A stretch of DNA of 64,000 nt from an uncultured Bacteroidales bacterium (GTDB lineage: Bacteria > Bacteroidota > Bacteroidia > Bacteroidales > Muribaculaceae), in assembly GCA_900544535.1 (NCBI GenBank), contig UQVH01000004.1:101680-165679 (forward strand). Direction: 5' to 3'. Within the stretch, counting starts at the first letter, position 1; every line of letters begins with the position of its first letter. The notes under the pieces were generated by a model that was not told where the DNA came from, did not search any database, and saw only the letters and a list, made by a program, of their open reading frames with translations. The position numbers and the translations under genes are program-made. Below, in pieces: positions 27,359 through 35,251 of this stretch.

Positions 27359-28953
27359 TAAACAGAGTAATTATTAAGAATTTTAAGGGCATAAAATATG
27401 CCGATATTTCTTTTTCTCAAAAGAACGTAATTGTGGGTAATAATGGTGTTGGAAAATCCACTATTTTAGAGGCCATATCTCTAGCCCTTGGGCAAAACAA
27501 TTATGGTTTCGAGTTGACGCCATATTTATTCCATCGATCAACTTGGAATAACCTAAACAAGTCATTCCTACCATCAATTATTATCGAAGTATATCTTGAT
27601 AATATTCCTGGCTTTGAGGAATTCACTGGCAAAAATAATACTCTTCGGACCGAATGTCTAGGCATCAAATTTGAGGCAAAGTTTGATGAGTCATATATGG
27701 AATTAATAGAAGCAGAAGAATTAACCCAAATCCCATGTGAATATTATGCAATAAGCAGAAGTTGGTTTTCAGAAGATGTTGTAAAACCATTTTTGCAACC
27801 CTTTTCTGTTCAAGTCATCAATTCGGCGTCCTCATTGCACAATGTTAAGATGACACAATTTATTACTCGACATCTTCAATCTAATCTAAGCGATGAGCAG
27901 AATAGACATTTGAAAACCACCCTACGCGGACTTCGAGATAAATTTAATGCAAATAAGAAAGTTAGTGATGTCAATAAAGAATTAACAGAAATTGCAAAAG
28001 ATTTCCATGACAAATTAGAAATATCATTAGATTTAACAACTTATGCTGCCTGGAATGCTATTTCATGTCCTTTTGTAGATGAGATTCCTGTTCACTTATG
28101 TGGTCAGGGAGAACAATGTATTTTAAAAACAATAGTTTCACTTTCGAAACGAAATAAGAAAGAAGGACGATTCAACATCTTTCTGATTGAGGAACCTGAA
28201 AGTCATTTATCACATACGTATATGTATGACTTTATACGGTTGCTAGAAAGCCAAATAGATGGTCAGATTTTCCTGACTACTCATAATAGCTTTATCGCCA
28301 ATAGAATGAATCTTAGCAATTTGGTGATAATAAATAATCAAAACGGAGTAATCAACTCTCTTTCTCTTTCTAAAGAGGAGAATGCGGAATTATATAACTA
28401 TTTTTATACCACAACAGATTACCCTACATTAAGATTGGCTCTATGTAAGTCCGCTCTTTTGGTTGAGGGGCCTACCGATGAAATGATTATTCAATATCAC
28501 CTTGAAAAAATAAAGAAACATGTTTTTCAAGATGGAGTGGAATTGCTGGCAGTGGGAGGAGTTCGTTTTAAAAATTTTATTTCACTAGCAGCCATTCTCG
28601 GTAAAAAAGTTGCAATAATTACAGATAATGATGGCAGGACAAAGGAGTATATTGAGAACTTATATCTTGATGAAGAATTAAAAACCTCCCATGAGACGAT
28701 TTCTGTTTTCACTTGTGAAGATACTGCCAATTCTACGCTTGAAATCGCTTTTATAAACAAAAATAAAGAAAAACTTGCAGACTTGGCAAAGATTATACGC
28801 AAGAAGAAAGAGAAAGATGACTCCTCTGACAAATTGCAGGATTTCATGTTGAAAAATAAAACGACATGGGCATATCGTCTCCTTGAGAGTAAAGATAGAT
28901 CTTTTGAAACTCCTGATTATATTGAAGAAGCTATAAGATGGATTTATGAATAA
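27355..28953 (+). CDS. OLD-family ATP-dependent nuclease (AAA ATPase + TOPRIM), GajA-like
   Basis: 532-aa protein with an ABC-type ATPase: Walker A GNNGVGKST (28-36), a GQGEQ signature near residue 250, Walker B FLIEEPESHL (~276-285) and a following TTHN switch His. A C-terminal TOPRIM nuclease domain has the catalytic E371 (LLVEGPTDE) and D424/D426 (ITDNDG). This is the architecture of OLD nucleases and of GajA, the sensor nuclease of Gabija anti-phage systems (GajA is somewhat longer). It overlaps the methylase by 4 bases and the helicase gene by 8. Confidence 0.88.
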   Translation: MINRVIIKNFKGIKYADISFSQKNVIVGNNGVGKSTILEAISLALGQNNYGFELTPYLFHRSTWNNLNKSFLPSIIIEVYLDNIPGFEEFTGKNNTLRTECLGIKFEAKFDESYMELIEAEELTQIPCEYYAISRSWFSEDVVKPFLQPFSVQVINSASSLHNVKMTQFITRHLQSNLSDEQNRHLKTTLRGLRDKFNANKKVSDVNKELTEIAKDFHDKLEISLDLTTYAAWNAISCPFVDEIPVHLCGQGEQCILKTIVSLSKRNKKEGRFNIFLIEEPESHLSHTYMYDFIRLLESQIDGQIFLTTHNSFIANRMNLSNLVIINNQNGVINSLSLSKEENAELYNYFYTTTDYPTLRLALCKSALLVEGPTDEMIIQYHLEKIKKHVFQDGVELLAVGGVRFKNFISLAAILGKKVAIITDNDGRTKEYIENLYLDEELKTSHETISVFTCEDTANSTLEIAFINKNKEKLADLAKIIRKKKEKDDSSDKLQDFMLKNKTTWAYRLLESKDRSFETPDYIEEAIRWIYE

Positions 28954-30115
28954 GAACCACTGCCTTATAGCTGCCGCAGGTGCCGGAAAGACAACTTACA
29001 TCGTTAATCAAGCTATTGATACGGTGCAAAGAAACCAGGACGCAAAAGTTCTGATTATCACTTTAACTATCAAAAATCAAGATAATATTAAAGAGAGGAT
29101 TAACAATCTCCCACTTTATTTAGCGAAACGGATAAAAGTTTCGGGATGGTATCAGTTCCTTTTGAGATATATTATTCGCCCTTACAAAGGAGATGTTATC
29201 CCCGATTTGTATTATCAAAATGTGTCTATGTTGTGGTCAGATGCAAATCAAACCATTCAACATGGTAATTACAATATTAAACGTTATGCGGCAGGAGATA
29301 TAAAGACAAAATATCTACACAATAATAAAATTTATAAAAACTATCTATCTGAGTTCGCAACTGAATGTATCAAAAAAAATCCACACTCTTGTCTGAGACG
29401 TCTTAGTAACATCTTTACCCATATATTTATAGATGAATCTCAGGATATGGCAGGATTCGACTTCGAGGTTATTAAAGCTCTTTTCTTGTCGTCCATATTC
29501 ATTACTGTCGTTGGAGATCCGAGGCAACACACATATGTCAGCAACAACTTACGTAAATATAAACAATATAAAGGAAGAATAGAACAATTCATTGAGGAGA
29601 AAGTTAATGGCAAAAGGAAAAGTATTGTTGCTGTTGATTACAATACTTTGAATGTTTCTCATCGGTGTGGCATAAAAATATGCGAAATAGCATCTTTAGT
29701 TCATAAAGAATTCCCGCCGACACAATCCTGTTCATGCGTGGAATGTAAACAGAGAAGACTGAAATATCTAAATGGTCAGTGCGGCGTATATTTCGTAAAT
29801 TCTAATAATCTCATTGATTTTATTAATGAATTTAATCCGATGGCATTGACTCATGATAAACGCAAACGCATTCACCCTTCATTAAAACGTATGAACATGG
29901 GAGATTCAAAAGGGTTAGGTATGCTGAGTTGTCTAATATATCCAACCCAACCCATGCTCGATTTTATCAACTCCGGAAAAGATTTGGCCTTCTCTGAAAA
30001 GTCCAAACTATATGTAGCTATTACTCGAGCAACACATATTGTAGGCATCGTTGTCCCAAATGGATTTAAGGCTCAGTATATCAAAGTCCCTATATGGACA
30101 AAAGAATGCGAATGA
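28946..30115 (+). CDS. UvrD-like superfamily 1 helicase, GajB-like, short
   Basis: 389-aa helicase-like ATPase. Motif I is AAGAGKTT (10-17), motif II DESQD (163-167) followed by motif III VVGDPRQHTY, motif IV-like NVSHRCGIKI, and motif VI VAITRATH (~357-364). A cluster CSCVECKQRR near residue 265 may bind zinc. In Gabija the UvrD-like GajB follows GajA, as here, but GajB is usually about 100 residues longer, so the 1B/2B domains seem reduced. Last gene of the operon, facing the minus-strand pair. Partner role with the OLD-like protein is inferred from order. Confidence 0.83.
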   Translation: MNKNHCLIAAAGAGKTTYIVNQAIDTVQRNQDAKVLIITLTIKNQDNIKERINNLPLYLAKRIKVSGWYQFLLRYIIRPYKGDVIPDLYYQNVSMLWSDANQTIQHGNYNIKRYAAGDIKTKYLHNNKIYKNYLSEFATECIKKNPHSCLRRLSNIFTHIFIDESQDMAGFDFEVIKALFLSSIFITVVGDPRQHTYVSNNLRKYKQYKGRIEQFIEEKVNGKRKSIVAVDYNTLNVSHRCGIKICEIASLVHKEFPPTQSCSCVECKQRRLKYLNGQCGVYFVNSNNLIDFINEFNPMALTHDKRKRIHPSLKRMNMGDSKGLGMLSCLIYPTQPMLDFINSGKDLAFSEKSKLYVAITRATHIVGIVVPNGFKAQYIKVPIWTKECE

Positions 30116-30217
30116 TATGATATTAAGATATCTTAGTTAGAACTGACTGGTAAAACTGAGATAGGAATTTTTATAATGATTAAAGATAATCAACTGGGTT
30201 GGCTTAATCTATTATAT

Positions 30218-30847
30218 TTATTTTTTGATTTCCCATATCTTTCTAGTTTGATTATATTTTAATTTATCCCTATAATAAGGTAAAATCATAAAAGCTGAAT
30301 CTGCTTTTAAGCTTGTAATTTCCACCTGAATTTTACCGTTATTCATTGTCCCTTTATAATCTATGTCGAAATTTCGTTTAATAAGAGACAATGCCATTCT
30401 TTGCATTCGCAAAGAATCTGATAAAGATATTATTAAATCATTTGTTTTATTTACCTTGTTCACAAGGGCATTATAATCACTTATAAGATTGTTATATTTA
30501 TTTGCAATCTCTATTAATTGCTTGTGTTTAAAATTTAGAGCTAATGTATCCTCCACATATTCAGTATAGGTTTCTCTGATAGTTTTCGTCGTATGGTGGT
30601 GAACTTCTTTCGGACCATATTCTTTCTTTAAAGTGTAAATCTTAGAACTATGAATGGAGTCCATCTTTATGTCAAAATACTTATTGACTAAAGAATCATT
30701 AAAAGCGAGACCTTTGATAATTTCATCTCTCTCGGTTACTTGATTTTGGAGCGTATAATTATAATACACCATAAAAGCAAAAAGGCAGATAAGAACAGCC
30801 CATGGAACCCACCTTAAAAATTTATTGATCTTTGATATTGCTTTCAT
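30218..30847 (-). CDS. Membrane-anchored coiled-coil protein, unknown
   Basis: 209-aa protein with one N-terminal membrane segment (WVPWAVLICLFAFMVYY, residues ~14-30), then a largely helical, coiled-coil-like region and a short C-terminal beta-rich part. Not recognised as a known family. AT-rich like the defence operon and convergent with its last gene. Overlaps the upstream gene by 26 bases, so the two are co-expressed. Confidence 0.6.
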   Translation of the reverse strand: MKAISKINKFLRWVPWAVLICLFAFMVYYNYTLQNQVTERDEIIKGLAFNDSLVNKYFDIKMDSIHSSKIYTLKKEYGPKEVHHHTTKTIRETYTEYVEDTLALNFKHKQLIEIANKYNNLISDYNALVNKVNKTNDLIISLSDSLRMQRMALSLIKRNFDIDYKGTMNNGKIQVEITSLKADSAFMILPYYRDKLKYNQTRKIWEIKK

Positions 30848-31136
30848 GTTCTAGTTGGTTGTATTTCAATTCAAGTAATTGATATTTATGTCTTAAGTTG
30901 TCATTCTCTATTTCAAGTTCTCTTAATTTTTTATCATAAGATTTCTTTTGCTCCGAAATTTCCTTGTTAAATTCCTGAGTAGCCCGATTCTCTTTAATTG
31001 AATTATTGATATTGGCCGTCCAAACTCCCACAGCATATATTAATCCTAATATAACACTACCACCAGATATGGTAGCGCCATATTCCTTAAAGAAGATTTT
31101 TATCTTTTCTTTAATGGTGCGAGATCGATGTGCCAT
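30822..31136 (-). CDS. Small membrane-anchored coiled-coil protein, unknown
   Basis: 104-aa protein: basic N-terminus, one membrane segment (ISGGSVILGLIYAVGVW, ~23-39), then a continuous coiled coil rich in Glu, Lys and Leu (SEQKKSYDKKLRELEIEN region). No family recognised. First gene of a two-gene unit with the 209-aa membrane protein; both would place coiled coils on one side of the inner membrane, possibly interacting. AT-rich cargo. Confidence 0.55.
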   Translation of the reverse strand: MAHRSRTIKEKIKIFFKEYGATISGGSVILGLIYAVGVWTANINNSIKENRATQEFNKEISEQKKSYDKKLRELEIENDNLRHKYQLLELKYNQLEHESNIKDQ

Positions 31137-31422
31137 TTCATATTGTATTGCTTTACAAAATTATAAAAAATATTTTTGATTACAAGCAATTTATAGCCTA
31201 AAAGAGTGATTTAGGATTTCGATCATCGTTGTATTATTATGTATGTCTAACAACTTTCTTGATAGATATATTATAATTTGTGAATTGATTGATAATACAG
31301 ATGTAATCTTCGTAGAGTCTCCAGTTTAGATTTTGACATGGAACCTTTACTCTTATTATGTAATAACCATAAGTATATCAAAGTCTTGAAAGCAATGTAT
31401 AACTAGAACGGAAGTTATAAAT

Positions 31423-32421
31423 TTAGTTATTCTTATTGATGAGATTGACGATGACTTTGACCATGGTGTCTTTTTCTTCGGTACGGCTTTCGGCAATCAT
31501 CAGGGTAAGGGCGACAAGGGTATTATCGGCGATGCGCTTGGTGCCGTCCTCATTATAAAGGATGCCATTGCCGTTGAGGAACCACAGGAACAGTGTGGCG
31601 GCTATGCGTTTGTTGCCGTCGCTGAAGGAGTGATTCTTGGTAACGAGATACAGGAGCATGGCTGCTTTCTCCTCAACTGATGGATAGAGGTCAACGCCGC
31701 CGAATGTCTGGTATATCTGTCCGATTGAGCTTTTGAAGGAATCATCTTTCTCATTGCCAAACAATGTGCTGCCTCCGAATTTCTCGTGAAGTTCGCGGAT
31801 GACTTCCATTGCGTTTTCGTATGTGGCATGGAACGCCTCTTTGCCGGTGGTTTTCTCAATCTTCAATTCCTGATAATCGTAGCGGTCGAGAGTGTCGAGT
31901 GCGTATGTGTAATCGACAACGACATCGAGCAACGAGCGGCTGTCTTCCGTCAGCTTCTCCTGATTCTGTATGGTGCGACCCAGCACCTTGACCAACTGGC
32001 TCAGCTCATCATACTTCTGCGCGGCAACCCGTTCGTTGATTGCGTAGCCCTGCAAAAGGTATTGTTTCAAAATTTGATTTGCCCAGATGCGGAATGCTGT
32101 GGCATTCTTGGAATTGACACGATAGCCTACCGAAAGGATAGCGTCAAGATTATAGAAATTGGTTTCTGTAGTCTGAGTTTTCCCAGCTATTGCACCATGT
32201 CGAGTGGTTGTTTCCATTTTGGAAATAACCATATCTTCCTGAAGTTCGCCGGAGGCGAAGATGTTCTTAAGGTGTTTGGAGATAGCCGGGACCTTTGTTC
32301 CAAACAGTTCCGCAATCTGACGCTGAGTAAGCCAGATTGTATCTCCTTTGACTCTTACATCTATACGAGTATCACCCTGCGGAGTTTGGTATATTACGAG
32401 TTGCGAATTGTTAGATTCCAT
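31423..32421 (-). CDS. RhuM-domain protein with C-terminal Fic/Doc domain
   Basis: 332-aa two-domain protein. Residues ~1-180 are a RhuM (virulence protein RhuM) domain: DTIWLTQRQIAELFGTK, ISKHLKNIF, NFYNLDAILSVGYRVNS. The C-terminal part (~200-330) is a Fic/Doc fold with HSFSDGNKR at 264-272; the Lys in the second glycine's place is the Doc form, pointing to phosphotransfer rather than AMP transfer. Such genes occur on mobile elements and may act as toxins or regulators. The ATG at 32421 is chosen; the TTG at 32427 is an unlikely start. No antitoxin gene is adjacent. Confidence 0.85.
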   Translation of the reverse strand: MESNNSQLVIYQTPQGDTRIDVRVKGDTIWLTQRQIAELFGTKVPAISKHLKNIFASGELQEDMVISKMETTTRHGAIAGKTQTTETNFYNLDAILSVGYRVNSKNATAFRIWANQILKQYLLQGYAINERVAAQKYDELSQLVKVLGRTIQNQEKLTEDSRSLLDVVVDYTYALDTLDRYDYQELKIEKTTGKEAFHATYENAMEVIRELHEKFGGSTLFGNEKDDSFKSSIGQIYQTFGGVDLYPSVEEKAAMLLYLVTKNHSFSDGNKRIAATLFLWFLNGNGILYNEDGTKRIADNTLVALTLMIAESRTEEKDTMVKVIVNLINKNN

Positions 32422-32457
32422 ATACAAAGGTATTAATTTTTAGTCAAACCTGGTGTA

Positions 32458-33693
32458 TCAGAAGGAAATATCAGGCAGCGAGTCGATGGCCTCGCGTTTG
32501 AGGGAATCGACGGCGCGGGTGTATTTCTCGGTGTGTTTGAGTCCAGCGTGGCCCAGGAGCGAGGCGACGGTTTTGATGTTGGCTCCGTTGTTGAGCAGGT
32601 TGACTGCGAATGAATGTCGGGCGCAGTGCCAGGTGATGTGTTTCTCGATTCCGGCACGGGCGGTCCAGTGGCGCAATGCTTTCAGGCACATGGTGTGTGA
32701 AGGTAAGGGAAAGATGAGTTGGTTCTTGTCGCCGTTCCCCGGCTCGCCCATGAGTTTGAGGTGAGTATCGCTTAACGGCATGTTGACCCAACTTGCCGAG
32801 CTGTGTCCGGCAGTCTTCGCCTGATTGAAACGGAGAAGCCGGTTTGAGAAATCGACCTGTGCGAAAGTCAAGTCCTTGACATCGCAGAACCGCAGTCCGG
32901 CATAGAGGCAGAACAGGAATGCTCGGCGTATATCGGGATTCTCGTTTGGGTAATGCGTCATCGCAAGCTGCTTGATTTCATCCATCGACAGAATGTCTTT
33001 CTTGAGTTGCTCGCTGTCGATCGTGATAACCACTCCGTCGCAAGGGTTTCGCAGGAAGATTTCATCTTCGGTCGCTTTCTTGAACACCTTCTTGAATCGC
33101 TGGAAGAGAGTGTGCGGCCCTTCACCATTGAACCGCGACTGAAGATATTCGGCGAACTCCCGAATCATTTCCTTTGTAATTTGGTCAGGACGGATGGTTT
33201 CTACAAAAGTCTTGTATTTTTTCTTCTCCTTCATGAACTCTTTGAATATGGCAAGACCACGGCGCATGTGGCGGACATCTTTCTTCGTGTAGTTGTCGAT
33301 GAACGACTGGAAGTAGTCAAAGAAATTGATTTCTTCAGGATGCTTTTCAAGACGTAAACCGGTCTGTTGTTCCTTCAGTTCCTGCTCTTTCTCGAAGCGG
33401 ATTTTCTCTGCCATTTCGAGAATTTCACGATTCTGCTGACGCTCCATCGGCGAAGTCGGTTTGGCAATGAGATAGAAAGGCAGCGACTCCTTCTTGCGGA
33501 GATGAGTAACCTTTTTCTTTGGTTTGCCCTTCATCGCGCCTTCGGTGTAATACACCACTTTGCCGTTGGCATCTTTTACTACCTCCTCGCTTCGTCCGAG
33601 GTAGTATTCAAGGTAGAGTGCAATGCGTCCGTCCTTCAGTTCGCGTTGTTCGAGCTTGGGGTTCTGCTTGGTCTGTTTCTGTAGCTTTGCCAT
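32458..33693 (-). CDS. Tyrosine recombinase/integrase of the island
   Basis: 411-aa site-specific recombinase. Residues ~110-220 are a SAM-like core-binding domain, and the catalytic domain has R268 (AGLRFCDV), H356 and R359 (HCARHS), H382 (LLGHAG) and Y391 (TEKYTR), the full tyrosine-recombinase set. The open frame extends to 33876 but that part lacks domain features and covers the arm-type repeats, so the MAKLQKQ start is preferred. It reads inward from the right end beside attR and should recombine the 14-bp tRNA-Leu core. Confidence 0.93.
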   Translation of the reverse strand: MAKLQKQTKQNPKLEQRELKDGRIALYLEYYLGRSEEVVKDANGKVVYYTEGAMKGKPKKKVTHLRKKESLPFYLIAKPTSPMERQQNREILEMAEKIRFEKEQELKEQQTGLRLEKHPEEINFFDYFQSFIDNYTKKDVRHMRRGLAIFKEFMKEKKKYKTFVETIRPDQITKEMIREFAEYLQSRFNGEGPHTLFQRFKKVFKKATEDEIFLRNPCDGVVITIDSEQLKKDILSMDEIKQLAMTHYPNENPDIRRAFLFCLYAGLRFCDVKDLTFAQVDFSNRLLRFNQAKTAGHSSASWVNMPLSDTHLKLMGEPGNGDKNQLIFPLPSHTMCLKALRHWTARAGIEKHITWHCARHSFAVNLLNNGANIKTVASLLGHAGLKHTEKYTRAVDSLKREAIDSLPDISF

Positions 33694-33741
33694 AGAGTGA
33701 GAGGGTTTTAAGTGTATTCGGTTCTCCAACCTGCAATTATG

Positions 33742-33846
33742 AGTACACCGGGAGTACACCCGACGAAAAGTACACTTTTTCGGTTGGAATTTTGTCATCG
33801 CAAAGTTAAGAAAAATATTTGATTCAAGGTGTACTAAAAGTGTACT
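33742..33846. repeat. Integrase arm-type sites at the right end
   Basis: AGTACAC occurs at 33742, 33753 and 33769 and its complement GTGTACT at 33829 and 33840. Spacing of 11 bases is repeated in both groups. They lie just upstream of the integrase start, typical for arm sites that also regulate int. Confidence 0.55.
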
Positions 33847-33959
33847 AAATGCAAAAATAAGGGCAAAAACATCCAAATGACGAGAATGGGTGTAATTTTA
33901 ATATATTGATATATAGATATGTACTTTCTTTTATTTTCTTATAATTGCACGGTTGTGTG

Positions 33960-33973
33960 CCTGTTCTGGGCAC
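33960..33973 (+). repeat. attR: second copy of the 14-bp tRNA-Leu end
   Basis: CCTGTTCTGGGCAC, identical to 18597-18610. The rest of the tRNA is not duplicated. Confidence 0.85.
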
Positions 33974-33977
33974 TTTA

Positions 33978-34018
33978 GGTCCTGATAATCGACAGATTAT
34001 CAGGACCCAATTATTTTT
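33978..34018 (+). terminator. Terminator next to attR, sister of the tRNA-Leu terminator
   Basis: A perfect 13-bp stem GGTCCTGATAATC/GATTATCAGGACC (33978-33990, 33995-34007) followed by CAATTATTTTT. It shares TGATAATCGAC with the terminator at 18614-18648 and is probably the chromosome's original tRNA terminator. Confidence 0.8.
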
Positions 34019-34136
34019 GAGGTGTGCTAAAAATGCGAGTCAAGCCGAAATCCCGGTGTATATGTTCAAGCGAAAGTGTACTGCAAAAGTCAGCTATTGA
34101 AAGAGACCAATAGTTTATCGGTACGATCGTGAAAAG

Positions 34137-34919
34137 TCAGTCGGAGGCCGTGTAAAAAATGATTTTGTCGGCGGATGAGTCATAACCCTGGCCTATATAG
34201 CTTTCAGACGAGACTGAGCCTAAGGAGAGGAGGTCGGAGACACTATCGGTGACGATCTGGCGCAGAAGTTGACCGCGCAGAGTCTTGAGCCGTATTGAAT
34301 TCGGTGTACGTGTTTCACCTCCTGGACGGATCTCCCTGAAATCTGCCTTGCAGACTTTGGCAAAATGTGTGATGCGTTTCCAGTCGATCAGACGAGCGGC
34401 ATCGGAAGGCAGCAGATCGAGCACTTCAGTGCAGCCTTTTTCGTGGAGTTCGCTTTCCAGGCAATCGGTCACGGCTTTACGCCAGTAGGCAGCGAAAGTC
34501 TTCCCCTCAGGAGCAAGCGGGGTGGTGAAGTCGAAGCGGTAAGCTTTGATCAGGTCGTTGGGATGAAGCCATCCATAGAGCGATGAAATGATCCTGACTC
34601 TGTCGGCCGTCTCCAGGCGGCTATGAGAGTCAAGAGTCTGATAGCCGAATGCCTTGAAAACCACACCAGTGAAAACTTCGATTGCTTCCGCTCCCAAGGC
34701 CTTGTTGGGGAATTCATAGATCAACTGTCTGATTCTGCGGACCATCTGCGGACTCAACCGCGAGCGCGCAGCGAGTTCTTCTTGGCTCATCGCAGTCAGA
34801 GATTTCATGATTTCACCGGCCTCGGAGTCAAATATAGGGCGATGACAGAGAAAATCCTCGCGGTCCACCAGGCAGTCGCAAGGCTTCATTGTTTTTGATT
34901 CGGCAATCAGTATCAGCAT
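34137..34919 (-). CDS. yaaA: Peroxide stress protein YaaA (UPF0246/DUF328)
   Basis: 260-aa cytoplasmic protein of the YaaA family; the E. coli member lowers free iron and protects DNA during peroxide stress. Family features visible are the N-terminal MLILIAESKTM (usual MLILISPAKT), the central SSLYGWLHPNDLIKAYR motif, and AAYWRKAVTD. Length is normal. First clearly chromosomal gene right of the island; divergent from the beta-helix gene. Confidence 0.88.
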   Translation of the reverse strand: MLILIAESKTMKPCDCLVDREDFLCHRPIFDSEAGEIMKSLTAMSQEELAARSRLSPQMVRRIRQLIYEFPNKALGAEAIEVFTGVVFKAFGYQTLDSHSRLETADRVRIISSLYGWLHPNDLIKAYRFDFTTPLAPEGKTFAAYWRKAVTDCLESELHEKGCTEVLDLLPSDAARLIDWKRITHFAKVCKADFREIRPGGETRTPNSIRLKTLRGQLLRQIVTDSVSDLLSLGSVSSESYIGQGYDSSADKIIFYTASD

Positions 34920-35251
34920 ACTTACTATTTAAACAATTTCTGGGACTGCAAATATATGTCAAATCTGAGGGATTCCGATGGTGTTTAATAAATTTTTAGT
35001 CGAGTGGGAGGATGTGCATATATAATATAAGGAATAATAGTCTGTGTATAATATTACAACGTGGCATGAGGCATAAGCCTGTTTTTACCTGCTGTTGCGA
35101 CGGCTGAAAAAAGAACGAAAAAATTGTCGACAGACCTAAAGATATTTTTTCCGTTTGCGTCATGGATTATAGTAACGTAAAGAAGAACCGGACACGGCTG
35201 CAATGTTATCTTAAATTTATAATCACCAAAACTAAATCACTCACATCAGCT
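34920..35251. other. Divergent intergenic region between yaaA and beta-helix gene
   Basis: About 330 AT-rich bases. The right part holds the predicted ECF promoter (35134-35163) and an 80-base leader. Nothing else clear is seen apart from a weak short hairpin near 35067. Confidence 0.5.
35134..35163 (+). promoter_or_regulatory. Predicted ECF-sigma promoter of the beta-helix gene
   Basis: ACCTAAAGA-N14-GCGTCAT. The identical boxes with identical 14-base spacing occur before fecR at 37618-37647. GCGTCAT fits the CGTC-type -10 of many ECF promoters. It puts transcription start about 80 bases before the ATG at 35252. Confidence 0.65.

Larger units (their letters stand above)
18597..33973. mobile_element. 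Integrative genomic island in tRNA-Leu, about 15.4 kb
   Basis: Bounded by the 14-bp tRNA-end repeat, with a tyrosine integrase at the far end facing inward (32458-33693), an excisionase-like HTH, and DUF3987 and BT4734/PriCT_2 genes typical of Bacteroidetes mobilisable elements. Cargo is a five-gene AT-rich defence-like operon (22480-30115), two membrane coiled-coil proteins and a RhuM-Fic protein. The tRNA is kept intact by the element. No relaxase or conjugation gene is seen, so it would need help from another element or may be non-mobile. Confidence 0.85.
33960..34095. repeat. Imperfect direct repeat of the island left end (18597-18710)
   Basis: Beyond the 14-bp core, both copies have the hairpin with TGATAATCGAC, then GAGG[C/T]GT[A/G]CTAAAA, then TACTGCAAAAGT followed by AGC. 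Spacing differs by about 23 bases. See the finding on repeated insertion. Confidence 0.6.
33694..34136. other. Island right end and attR junction region
   Basis: About 440 bases without a gene. It contains five AGTACAC/GTGTACT heptamers (33742-33846), an AT-rich block, the attR core (33960-33973), the second tRNA-type terminator, and beyond it a stretch to about 34095 that resembles the island's own left end. Confidence 0.6.

Noticed and set aside
27355..30115. Plain assignment as standard Gabija
   Set aside because: Domain order matches, but the helicase is short and the genes are translationally coupled to two methylases, so only Gabija-like is claimed.
30120..30140. Palindrome TAAGATATCTTA as terminator of the helicase gene
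   Set aside because: Short AT-only stem without T run; too weak to call.
33694..33876. N-terminal extension of the integrase
   Set aside because: Covers heptamer arm sites, shows no domain, and the ATG at 33693 gives a normal family N-terminus.
35162..35251. Upstream ATG for the beta-helix protein
   Set aside because: It overlaps the predicted ECF promoter, and the later ATG at 35252 begins a clean signal peptide.
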